Positions 33,059-41,124 of a DNA stretch of 64,000 nt are shown here, one piece after another. The stretch covers positions 248,001-312,000 of the forward strand of contig NZ_JACMSF010000002.1 of NCBI RefSeq assembly GCF_014257025.1, read 5' to 3'. The notes beneath the pieces are model-generated. The model was not told the origin of the DNA and did no database searches. It was given only the letters and a program-made list of their open reading frames with translations. Numbering within the stretch: position 1 is the stretch's first letter; each line of letters begins with the position of its first letter. A program made the translations under genes and the position numbers. Source of the DNA: Streptomyces cupreus. Its GTDB lineage: Bacteria > Actinomycetota > Actinomycetes > Streptomycetales > Streptomycetaceae.

Positions 33059-36010
33059 CTACCGGCGCACCAGACCGGCGTGGGCCAGGTCCAGCCGGTG
33101 CGTGAGCTGCTCGACGCCGATGACGTCGAGGCCCTTCTGCCCCCTCACCGCGGCCTTCGCGGCCGAGCGCGCGGTGTCGAACAGGGCCCAGGAGTCGGCC
33201 GTGTAGTCGTCCTGCGCCGGGTTGCCGATCGCCTCCAGGGCGGAGCGGACCGGGGAGGTGTCCACGGTCCCGTCCACGTCCGCGGAGAGCGAGCGGAAGG
33301 CGTCGACGACGAGCTTCCCGGACTTCAGGACGAACGTCGCCGTGTGTCTGCCGTCGGGCAGTCCGCGCAGCGTGTACGTCGCCTGGCGCTTGGCGGTCGC
33401 GGTGGTGGTCGCGTCCTTGGCGACGGGCTTGCCGTCGATGTGGACGTCGAGCACGGCGCTGCCGTCGTTCCCGCCGATGACGTCGATGCCCGTGCCGCTG
33501 AACGGGACCGTGACGGACGCGCCGGCGGTCGTGCTCGTCGACGTGGACCGGTACCAGTCCATGGCGTCGCCGAGTGAGGCCTTCCTGCTCCAGGCGCCCT
33601 CGTGGGCGACCGAGCTGTCCATGCTGTCGAGCAGCGTGGTGGCGTAGGGCGTGTATCCGTCGATCTTCTCGACCTTCAGGTTGTCGAAGGCCGTCCGGTG
33701 GAAGTCGGTGCCGAGCTTGACGCGGCCCTGCGTCTCGGCGGTCGCGTCCCGGTACGTGGCGACGGCCGTGCCGTCGACGTAGGCGGTGATCGTCGCGCCC
33801 TTCGCCTCGACCGCCAGCCGGTAGCCGTCGGACGCGGCGACCGTGCCGTGCGCGACCGCGGTGCCGTAGTCGTACAACGTCCATGCGCCGTCCGGGCCGA
33901 TGCCCACGCTGTACGCGGCATCCGTCGCAGCCATGCCCTTCTGCTGGCGCACGCCCAGTGTGGCGCGTCCGCCCGCGGGGTCCGGGAACGAGATGTCGAC
34001 GGAGGCCCGGTAGTTCTCCCAGCGGAAGTCTCCGACCGTGGTGTTCGGGGTGTTCCTGTTCCAGGCGCCCGTGTCCTTCATGGACTGGTCCATGTACTGG
34101 TAGAGGACGTGGTCGCCGTTCGCGTCGCGGCCGACCTCCCAGGCGCCGGTCTGGTCGACGAGGTAACGCGGCTGGTTGCCACGGGACTTCAGATACGGCT
34201 GTGCCGTCCGGCGCGCGCCGTTGTCCGTGCCGACCCGGACCTTCCCTTCCTCCTCGTAGTCGAAGTCGTCGGCGTAGAGGACGGAGTCACGGGTGTCGTG
34301 CGCCTTGCCGGTCGTGTCCGTGTCCAGGACCGTGCGCCGGCCGGACTCGGGCAGGCGTCGCAGGGTCTCCTCGTCGTCGCTGCGGTCGAGCGTCGTCAGG
34401 GTGGTGATCGACCGCGGCCGCACCGTGTAGGTGTAGAAGCCGTCGTCGTCGGGGCGGAGTTCGTCGGCCAGGTGCTTGAAGTTCGCGTCGTAGGCCTGTC
34501 CGGGGTCGGCCGCGCGGGTCTCCCACACCTCCAGGGCGGGATCACCCAGGCGCATGTTCTCGGCCTTGATGCGGTAAGTCCTGGCCCTGTCACTGTCGTT
34601 GACGACGACCGTGGAGAAGTCCTTGAGGGCGGGGTCGGCGAGCGTCATGTAGCTGGGCGCCCCGTTCGAGCCGTCCACGTTCTCCGTGCCGCTGACCCCG
34701 CTGTAGCTGGCCTCGGGCACCGTGCGCCAGATGCCCTTGGTGTTGGTGTCGTTCTCCCAGCCCGTCTTCGCGAACTGGGTGAAGTGCTGCATCACATACA
34801 GGGCGGCGTCGTAGTGGAGGTGGCCCGACCACGGGTCGCGGGCGCTCACCAGCTCCTTGTGGCTGTACTGCGCGCCCTCGTAGAAGGCGCCGATCGCCGG
34901 CTGGAAGACGTAGTGCGTCCGCTTGGAGTTGGCGTAGCCCTTCACGGAGCGGTTCGCGAGGTCGAGGGCGCTCTGCACACCGCCGATCCCGGTGCTCGCG
35001 CCGCCCGGGCCCTCGGTGTTGCGGACGCGGTAGTCGGTCCGGCCGAAGGAGCCGACGCCCTCGCTGTACCAGACCTCCTTGTCCTGCTGGTACGTGTTGT
35101 CGCCGGTCGCCAGCTTGGTGTACGGCTGGTAGGTCGCGCTGTCGGGGGAGCCGTCGAGCCGGTCGTCGGTGGTGTAGTGGTAGCCCACCGCGTCGACCAT
35201 GCCGAAGAGTTCGGCGTCCGTGAGCAGGGCGGGCCCGATGTTCTTCGTGGTGTTCTCGTCGGACGCGACGATCTTGATGTTGCGATAGGCCCGAGCGGCC
35301 TCCTGCCGCTTGTCCGCGGGCAGGCCGTACCGCGGATCAGCGAAGTCGTTGTCGCTGGTGAGCGCCTTCTTGTACCACTTGATGAACGACACGTCCGGAT
35401 TCCGCGTCTCATTGGTGTCCGGATTCACGTAGTCGACCATGTAGCCGTACTTCTCGTACGCGTCGAGGATCGTCTCCTTGTACCACTTGTACATCTCGTC
35501 CGAGCCGGTGCCCTTGTTCCACTCGGTCTGGACCCACCGGGGCATCACCCAGCGCAGGATCGAGACCTTGAGGTCCGGGTTGACCGTCTTGGCGTCGGCG
35601 GCCAGCTGGAAACCGGGGGAGCGGGAGGCGTCGGCGTGCTCGTCCGCCGTGCGCATCGTCGCCGGGTCGGCGCCGGTCGAGGTGTTCGTGTCCGAACCCA
35701 TCTCGATCTTCACGTGGTTGATCAGCGGGTTCCGGCCGCCGAACAACTCCCTGATGAGCTGCCAGTACCGCTCGGGCTGCTCGGCCTTGTAGTCCATCAG
35801 CAGATTGCTCGTGCTGTTGCAGCTGAGCAGCCCGAGGCCCTTGTAGGTCAGCCCGTTGACGTTGTCGGCGCGCACGTGGTCCCCGTTCACCACGATCTCC
35901 ACGGGGTCCTCCGCGGTGTGGGCGGCCGGGGCGGTGAGCACTCCGGCGGCCAGTGCCGCGGTGGTCGCCGCGGCGAGCGCCGCCCATCCGAGTCTTCGCT
36001 GCGTACGCAT
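33059..36010 (-). CDS. secreted GH59 galactocerebrosidase-like glycosidase
   Basis: 983-residue exported enzyme, Sec signal peptide ending near residue 32 (APAAHTAED). Residues about 35-450 form a GH59 catalytic barrel: GLGLLSCNSTSNLLMDY, KIEMGSDTNTSTGADP and LRWVMPRWVQTEW. The likely acid/base is Glu252 in IVASDENTTKN and the nucleophile Glu317 in WYSEGVGSFG. Two beta-jelly-roll regions follow, about 590-790 (lectin-like, as in the family) and a C-terminal CBM-like module, about 800-925. GH59 enzymes release beta-galactose, in animals from galactosylceramide. In soil bacteria the substrate is probably a plant or microbial galactoside. Confidence 0.85.
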   Translation of the reverse strand: MRTQRRLGWAALAAATTAALAAGVLTAPAAHTAEDPVEIVVNGDHVRADNVNGLTYKGLGLLSCNSTSNLLMDYKAEQPERYWQLIRELFGGRNPLINHVKIEMGSDTNTSTGADPATMRTADEHADASRSPGFQLAADAKTVNPDLKVSILRWVMPRWVQTEWNKGTGSDEMYKWYKETILDAYEKYGYMVDYVNPDTNETRNPDVSFIKWYKKALTSDNDFADPRYGLPADKRQEAARAYRNIKIVASDENTTKNIGPALLTDAELFGMVDAVGYHYTTDDRLDGSPDSATYQPYTKLATGDNTYQQDKEVWYSEGVGSFGRTDYRVRNTEGPGGASTGIGGVQSALDLANRSVKGYANSKRTHYVFQPAIGAFYEGAQYSHKELVSARDPWSGHLHYDAALYVMQHFTQFAKTGWENDTNTKGIWRTVPEASYSGVSGTENVDGSNGAPSYMTLADPALKDFSTVVVNDSDRARTYRIKAENMRLGDPALEVWETRAADPGQAYDANFKHLADELRPDDDGFYTYTVRPRSITTLTTLDRSDDEETLRRLPESGRRTVLDTDTTGKAHDTRDSVLYADDFDYEEEGKVRVGTDNGARRTAQPYLKSRGNQPRYLVDQTGAWEVGRDANGDHVLYQYMDQSMKDTGAWNRNTPNTTVGDFRWENYRASVDISFPDPAGGRATLGVRQQKGMAATDAAYSVGIGPDGAWTLYDYGTAVAHGTVAASDGYRLAVEAKGATITAYVDGTAVATYRDATAETQGRVKLGTDFHRTAFDNLKVEKIDGYTPYATTLLDSMDSSVAHEGAWSRKASLGDAMDWYRSTSTSTTAGASVTVPFSGTGIDVIGGNDGSAVLDVHIDGKPVAKDATTTATAKRQATYTLRGLPDGRHTATFVLKSGKLVVDAFRSLSADVDGTVDTSPVRSALEAIGNPAQDDYTADSWALFDTARSAAKAAVRGQKGLDVIGVEQLTHRLDLAHAGLVRR

Positions 36011-36070
36011 CCCGCTTCGACTCCTTCTGGATATTCGAAATACCGAATGATGTCCGCGATTCCGGTTGAG

Positions 36071-36100
36071 ACCGTAGGTAGCAAGCGGTTTCTACGTCAA
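36071..36100 (-). promoter_or_regulatory. promoter of the GH59 gene
   Basis: On the minus strand TTGACG (36100-36095), an 18-base spacer containing gaaaccgctt, then TACGGT (36076-36071). The spacer half-site GAAACC resembles LacI-family carbon-regulator half-sites. An ATTCG/CGAAT inverted repeat lies in the leader near 36035-36050. Expected leader about 54 bases, with aaggag before the ATG. Confidence 0.5.
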
Positions 36101-36211
36101 TGCCCTTGCAGCAGTCGTGAACTGACGGTCCATCGGTATCAATCAGCCGGAAAACGCTTGGACTGCGCGGTCGCCGCCGCGGGACACTGCCGTGCTACTC
36201 GGGGGGTGGGG

Positions 36212-38026
36212 ATGGAAACGCCTGAATTACGCAAGGTCCCGCCGCGCAGGGGCTCGGTGCTCCTCGTACTTCGTTACTACCGACAGGAGCTGGCCCGGCT
36301 TCGCCGGCTGACCGCGCCCGCGATGCTGCTGTCCGCGCTGGGCAACATCGGACTCAACTACATCGCGCCGCTGATCGTCGCCAAGCTCGTCGGCGACCTC
36401 GCCGACGACACGGACGTCACCGTCGCCTCGACGCTGCCGTACGTCCTCGGCTTCGCCGGGGTCCTGCTGCTCGCGGAGGCGCTGTGGCGCGTCGCCCTGC
36501 ACTGCCTGAACCGCCTCGACGCCCTCGGCATCGAGCACCTGTACGTGATCGGCGTGGACGAACTGTTCGCCAAGGACGCCGCGTTCTTCCACGACAACTT
36601 CGCCGGATCGCTGACCAAGCGTGTCCTGAGCTTCGCCACCCGCTTCGAGCAGTTCGTCGACACGCTGACGTTCCAGATCGTGGGCAGCCTGGTGCCGCTG
36701 GCCTTCGGCGCGGTGGTGCTGTGGCGCTACGAGCCGCTGCTCGTCGTCGGGCTCCTGGCGATGATCGCGCTGACGGCGGTGTGCGCGGTGCCGCTCATCC
36801 GGCGCCGCCAGGTACTCGTCGGACGGCGGGAGGAGGCCATCGCCCGGGTGTCGGGCCATGTCGCCGACAGCCTGATGAACATGGACACGGTCCGGGCGTT
36901 CGCCGCCGAGGAACGCGAGGCCGCCGAGCACCGCTCCCGCGTCGCGGTGTCCCGCCGCCTCACCCTGCGGTCCTGGGACTACGGCAATCTGCGCATCGAC
37001 ACCCTGGTCGCGCCGATGTCCGTCCTGACCAACGCGCTGGGCCTGCTGCTCGCGGTCGCACTCGGCGGCGGCGACCACGGTGTGGAGGCGGTGGTGGTCG
37101 CCTTCACGTACTACGCCAACGCCACGCGGATCATGTTCGAGTTCAACCAGATCTACCGCCGTCTGGAGAGCTCGATGACGGAGGCCGCCCAGTTCACCGA
37201 ACTACTGCTGACACCGCCGACCGTGCTCGACCCGCCGGTGCCCGAACCGCTGCCGTCCGGGCCGGCCGACGTCCGCTTCGAGCAGGTGACCTTCGCCCAC
37301 GGCGGCGCCGAGCCGCTGTTCGAGGGCCTCGACCTGACGGTGCCCTGCGGCACCAGGGTCGGCCTGGTCGGGCGGTCCGGCGGCGGCAAGACCACGCTCA
37401 CCCGGCTGCTGCTGCGGATGGCGGACATCGACGCCGGCCGGATCCTGCTCGGCGGCCAGGACATCAGCAAGCTGCGCCAGGCCGACCTGCGCAGCCTGAT
37501 CGCCTACGTACCGCAGGACCCGGCGATGTTCCACCGCACGCTGCGCGAGAACATCGCGTTCGCCCGGCCGGACGCCACGGACGCCGAGATCCGCCGCGCG
37601 GCCGAGGCGGCTCACGTCACGGCGTTCGCCGACGCGCTGCCCGACGGTTTCGACACCATGGTCGGCGAACGCGGAATCAAGCTCTCCGGCGGACAGCGCC
37701 AACGCGTCGCCCTCGCCCGGGCGATCCTGCGCGACGCGCCGATCCTGCTGCTCGACGAGGCGACCAGTGCCCTGGACTCCGAGAGCGAGATCCTGGTCCA
37801 GGAGGCGCTGTGGCGGCTGATGGAGGGGCGGACGGCGCTCGTGGTGGCACACCGGCTGAGCACGGTCGCCACCATGGACCGACTCGTCGTCCTCGACCGC
37901 GGACGGATCGTCGAACAGGGCACCCACCAGGAACTGCTCGCCTCGGACGGCGCCTACGCGAAGCTGTGGCAGCACCAGTCGGGGGGCTTCCTGGACGACA
38001 GCCCCGCACGGGCGGAGCTGCACTGA
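36212..38026 (+). CDS. ABC exporter, fused permease and ATPase
   Basis: 604 residues: six-helix exporter membrane domain (about 30-320) then an ATPase domain: Walker A GRSGGGKTTLTRLLLR, Q-loop YVPQDPAMFHRTLRENIAF, signature LSGGQRQRVALARAIL, Walker B ILLLDEATSALDSESE and switch His in VVAHRLSTVA. A complete half-transporter that works as a dimer. Cargo is unknown. It is divergent from the GH59 gene with about 200 bases between. The ATG follows a ggggggtgggg run that may serve as ribosome site. An in-frame GTG two codons upstream is the alternative start. Confidence 0.93.
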   Translation: METPELRKVPPRRGSVLLVLRYYRQELARLRRLTAPAMLLSALGNIGLNYIAPLIVAKLVGDLADDTDVTVASTLPYVLGFAGVLLLAEALWRVALHCLNRLDALGIEHLYVIGVDELFAKDAAFFHDNFAGSLTKRVLSFATRFEQFVDTLTFQIVGSLVPLAFGAVVLWRYEPLLVVGLLAMIALTAVCAVPLIRRRQVLVGRREEAIARVSGHVADSLMNMDTVRAFAAEEREAAEHRSRVAVSRRLTLRSWDYGNLRIDTLVAPMSVLTNALGLLLAVALGGGDHGVEAVVVAFTYYANATRIMFEFNQIYRRLESSMTEAAQFTELLLTPPTVLDPPVPEPLPSGPADVRFEQVTFAHGGAEPLFEGLDLTVPCGTRVGLVGRSGGGKTTLTRLLLRMADIDAGRILLGGQDISKLRQADLRSLIAYVPQDPAMFHRTLRENIAFARPDATDAEIRRAAEAAHVTAFADALPDGFDTMVGERGIKLSGGQRQRVALARAILRDAPILLLDEATSALDSESEILVQEALWRLMEGRTALVVAHRLSTVATMDRLVVLDRGRIVEQGTHQELLASDGAYAKLWQHQSGGFLDDSPARAELH

Positions 38027-38058
38027 GCGAAGCTGTCCGTCGCCACGGACAGCGACGC

Positions 38059-38102
38059 GGCCGAGAGACGTCACCCTCCCCCGAAGGCGACGTCTCTCGG
38101 CC
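38059..38102. terminator. bidirectional hairpin terminator
   Basis: Perfect 14-base stem ggccgagagacgtc / gacgtctctcggcc with a 16-base loop, between the stops of the ABC exporter (plus) and the astacin-like protease (minus), so it can serve both. Confidence 0.75.
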
Positions 38103-38159
38103 ACTCCCCCGGCGCCGGACTGGTGGTCCGTCCGCCCGCGTGCGGCTGTACCCGTGCCG

Positions 38160-39245
38160 TTACCAGCACATCACCGCGGTTTCCCCCGACCCCCAGGTGG
38201 AGTACAGGCGCACACGGACGAAGTAGCGGCGGCCCTTGACGAGATGGGCCCTGATCGTGGCGTTGCCGGCCGTGCCCCCGTCGTCCTGGCCGGTGAGGTA
38301 GCGGGGTTCGCCGTCCCGCTCCTCGAAGACGACCACGACGGTGTCGCTGTCGCCGAAGGTGCCCACCGTGTACTCACGGGTCTCCGGCGGCTCGACGACG
38401 AAGTCGGCCTGTTCGCCCGGGCCGAGACCGATCGGCGCCGAGCGGAACGGCACCAGCGCGGGCGGCCGAGGAGGGCCGGCCGGCGGGTACCAGCGCAGGA
38501 CGAACTCCTTGTCGGCGGGGGAGAGCGTGCCGGGCGGGTTCAGACCCGCGCGGAACTGCTCAGGCTCCAGGATGAGCCCCGCCTCGAAGGGGTACTCCAT
38601 GATCGACTGGGGGTCCCAGACGGAGCCGTTGACCTCGTCCGGGTCCAGCTTGCGCAGGATGTTGAAGGACGTCGTCTCCCGGCTCCAGAAGTTCGGCGGA
38701 CCCGCGAGATCCGCGAAGACGGCCTCGTCGTCCCAGTGGATGCCGGCGAACGGGCTCTGGTGCTCGTGCAGCATGCCGAGCGCGTGCCCGATCTCGTGCA
38801 GCGCCGTCCCGCGCTCCGAAGGCACGGTCAGGTCCCAGCCGAAGTTCATGGTGCGTTCGTTCTGACCGACCTGGAGCGCGTCCTTGCCCACGGTCGACCA
38901 CGAACCGTCACCCAGCTGGAACCCGATCCGCAACTCGGCTTCCGAGCGGTCGAAGACCTCGGTGAACGACACCCCGATGCCAAGGCCCCGCCACTCCTGG
39001 AAGCACTCGCGCACCACGTCCTGCTGCTCCTTCGAGCCGACCCACGACACCCGCCGGGACCCCCCGGTCCCCGGTACGGGAATCACGGACGCGTCGCTGT
39101 CGCCGTCGAAGAAGTAGTAGTGCAGGACCGTGTTGTTGACCCACATCCGGCGTCCCCCGACGATCGCGCGCTGCCGCTCGGCGGTCAGCCCCGGTGCCGG
39201 AAGCGGGGCCGACTGCTGTGCGAGGGAGCAGTAGCGAGCGGTCAT
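38160..39245 (-). CDS. M12A astacin-like zinc metalloprotease
   Basis: 361 residues. The astacin zinc signature HEIGHALGMLHEHQSP and the Met-turn SIMEYPF are intact, so it should be an active endopeptidase. The catalytic domain covers about residues 30-240. The C-terminal 110 residues resemble a bacterial pre-peptidase C-terminal (PPC) beta-sandwich (ADFVVEPPETREYTVGTFG, GRRYFVRVRLYSTWGSGETA). No Sec or Tat signal is visible at the N-terminus, unusual for a PPC-bearing protease. It is divergent from the LuxR-AAA regulator, which may control it. Confidence 0.88.
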   Translation of the reverse strand: MTARYCSLAQQSAPLPAPGLTAERQRAIVGGRRMWVNNTVLHYYFFDGDSDASVIPVPGTGGSRRVSWVGSKEQQDVVRECFQEWRGLGIGVSFTEVFDRSEAELRIGFQLGDGSWSTVGKDALQVGQNERTMNFGWDLTVPSERGTALHEIGHALGMLHEHQSPFAGIHWDDEAVFADLAGPPNFWSRETTSFNILRKLDPDEVNGSVWDPQSIMEYPFEAGLILEPEQFRAGLNPPGTLSPADKEFVLRWYPPAGPPRPPALVPFRSAPIGLGPGEQADFVVEPPETREYTVGTFGDSDTVVVVFEERDGEPRYLTGQDDGGTAGNATIRAHLVKGRRYFVRVRLYSTWGSGETAVMCW

Positions 39246-39290
39246 GCGCCAAGGTTGCCGTCGGCGGCGTCCTGGCGCCTGAGTCGGGGG

Positions 39291-39323
39291 CTACTCAAGT
39301 CGCCCTGTATCAGGGATGAGTAG
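39291..39323. promoter_or_regulatory. nested inverted-repeat operator between protease and LuxR regulator
   Basis: CTACTCA (39291-39297) pairs perfectly with TGAGTAG (39317-39323), and inside them CCCTG-tat-CAGGG (39303-39315) is a second perfect inverted repeat. A dimeric regulator could bind here and act on both divergent genes. The site would overlap a regulator start at 39316, which favours the start at 39343. Confidence 0.45.
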
Positions 39324-39342
39324 GGGGGCTCTTGTAGGTGTG

Positions 39343-41115
39343 ATGACATTCGAACGGGATGCGAAGACCCTGGAGCTGCCCTGGCCGTTCACCGGACGGG
39401 ACAGCGAAGTCGAGCTGATCCGCCGGTCCCTGGCGGCCGGCCGGCACGGCATCGTGGTGACCGGGTCCGCGGGCTGCGGCAAGACCCGGCTCGTCGCGGA
39501 GGCCACCCGTGGCACCGACTGCGCCAAGGTGGCCGGCACACCCGAGGCCCGCACGATCCCCTTCGCCGCCTTCGCGCATCTGCTGCCCGAAGGGGTCACC
39601 CTGCACCGGGCCGTACAACTCCTGTCCTCCGTACGCCTGTTGATCATCGACGACGCACACCTCCTCGACGACGCCTCCGCCGCCCTGGTCCACCAGCTGG
39701 CCGTACAGGGCCGCACCCGCCTGCTGGTCGTCGCCGCCACCGACGGCGTCCCCGCGCCCGGCGCGATCTCCCGGCTGTGGACCGGCGAACTGCTGCCCCG
39801 CCTCCTCCTGGACCCGTTGCCCCCCGAGGAGACGGCACACCTGCTCGGCGGTGGCCTCGATCCGCTCACCGTGAACCGGCTGCACCGCCTGTGCCAAGGG
39901 GATCTACGGCTGCTGCGCGACCTGTTGGGCGCGGTGCGCGAGCGCGGAATGCTCACCCGGGTCCCGGACGCGGACACCTGGGCCTGGCGGGGCCCGCTGC
40001 CGCTGACGGCGACCGTGCGCGAGCGCGCCGCGCACGTCCTGGAGCGCGCCCATCCCGAGGAGCGCGAGACCCTCGAACGCCTCGCCTTCGGCGAACCCCT
40101 CGCCCTGGACATGGACCTCTTCGACCTGTGGGTCCTCGAACGCCTGGAAGCCGATGCACTGATCCGCATCGACGACCAGGGCACCGTCCGTCTCGCCCAC
40201 CCCCTGCACGGCCCGGTGCTGCGGGCCGCGGCCGGCCGGCTCCGGGCGAGGCGACTCGCCCGTACCCCGGACCAGTGCGCGGCGGCCCTCGACGCCGAGG
40301 CGGCCGCGTTGGCACGCAGTGTCCGACAGGCCGACGTACGGGCGGTGTCGGCGCCCGTGGGGGAGTGGCTGGTGGACGAAGGGGCGCGGGTCCCGGCCGG
40401 ATACGCGGCCGTACGCGCCCGGTTCGCGCGGATCGGCGGGCGGCTTCGGGAGGCCGAGGCGTGGGCCAGGGAGGGCCTGCGGGACGCGCCGGAGGACCGG
40501 CACTGCCGCGATGAACTCGCCCTCGCGGTGGCGCAGTCGGGCGAGGTGACAGCCGTGGCCGACGACGCCAGGAACGGCTGGCCGGCCGTCGCGCGCGGTG
40601 ACATCGACGCCGCGCTGGCGACCGTGGAGCCCTACGACGCCGTACGCCTCGGCGCGCCCGAGCGTGCCGCAGGACGGCTCGACGGAGTCTTCGCGCAGCA
40701 TGCCGACGCGCTCGCGCGTGGTGACGGTCCCGCGCTGGACCGGGCCGCCGAGGCGCTCAAGGAGCGCGGGCTGCTGCTGTACGCGGCCGAGGCGCACGCC
40801 CAGGCCGTACGCGCCCACCGCGACCCCCGGGCGGCCCGCACCTCCCGCACCCGTGCCGTGGCCCTCGCCCGCCGCTGCCAGGGCGCCCGCACCCCCGCCC
40901 TGTCCGGCCTGGTCCTCGGCGAACTCACCGCCCGCCAACGCCAGATCGTCACGCTGGCCGCGGCAGGCCTCAGCAACCGCCAGATCGCCGAACGCCTCAC
41001 CCTGTCCGTCCGCACGGTCGGCAACCACCTCTACAGTGCGTACGCCCGCCTCGGCGCGAGCGACCGGGGCGCGCTGACGTGGCTGGTGGAACTGCCGGAG
41101 GCGCAGCCCGCGTGA
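39343..41115 (+). CDS. LuxR-family regulator with N-terminal AAA ATPase domain
   Basis: 590 residues from the chosen ATG. The N-terminal P-loop ATPase begins with FTGRDSEVELIRRSLA, Walker A GSAGCGKTRL, Walker B RLLIIDDAHLLDDASA. The middle is helical and TPR-like. The C-terminus is a LuxR helix-turn-helix (LTARQRQIVTLAAAGLSNRQ then IAERLTLSVRTVGNHLY). Such LAL-type regulators couple ATP or ligand sensing to activation. An ATG at 39316 in the same frame is possible but lies in the operator. It converges on the CHAT gene with nine bases between the stops. Confidence 0.9.
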   Translation: MTFERDAKTLELPWPFTGRDSEVELIRRSLAAGRHGIVVTGSAGCGKTRLVAEATRGTDCAKVAGTPEARTIPFAAFAHLLPEGVTLHRAVQLLSSVRLLIIDDAHLLDDASAALVHQLAVQGRTRLLVVAATDGVPAPGAISRLWTGELLPRLLLDPLPPEETAHLLGGGLDPLTVNRLHRLCQGDLRLLRDLLGAVRERGMLTRVPDADTWAWRGPLPLTATVRERAAHVLERAHPEERETLERLAFGEPLALDMDLFDLWVLERLEADALIRIDDQGTVRLAHPLHGPVLRAAAGRLRARRLARTPDQCAAALDAEAAALARSVRQADVRAVSAPVGEWLVDEGARVPAGYAAVRARFARIGGRLREAEAWAREGLRDAPEDRHCRDELALAVAQSGEVTAVADDARNGWPAVARGDIDAALATVEPYDAVRLGAPERAAGRLDGVFAQHADALARGDGPALDRAAEALKERGLLLYAAEAHAQAVRAHRDPRAARTSRTRAVALARRCQGARTPALSGLVLGELTARQRQIVTLAAAGLSNRQIAERLTLSVRTVGNHLYSAYARLGASDRGALTWLVELPEAQPA

Positions 41116-41124
41116 CGGGCGCTC

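Noticed and set aside
33602..36211. Long plus-strand open frame opposite the GH59 gene
   Set aside because: It is the antisense of GH59, with Val/Gly/Arg-rich composition and no domain. The real gene in this frame starts at 36212.
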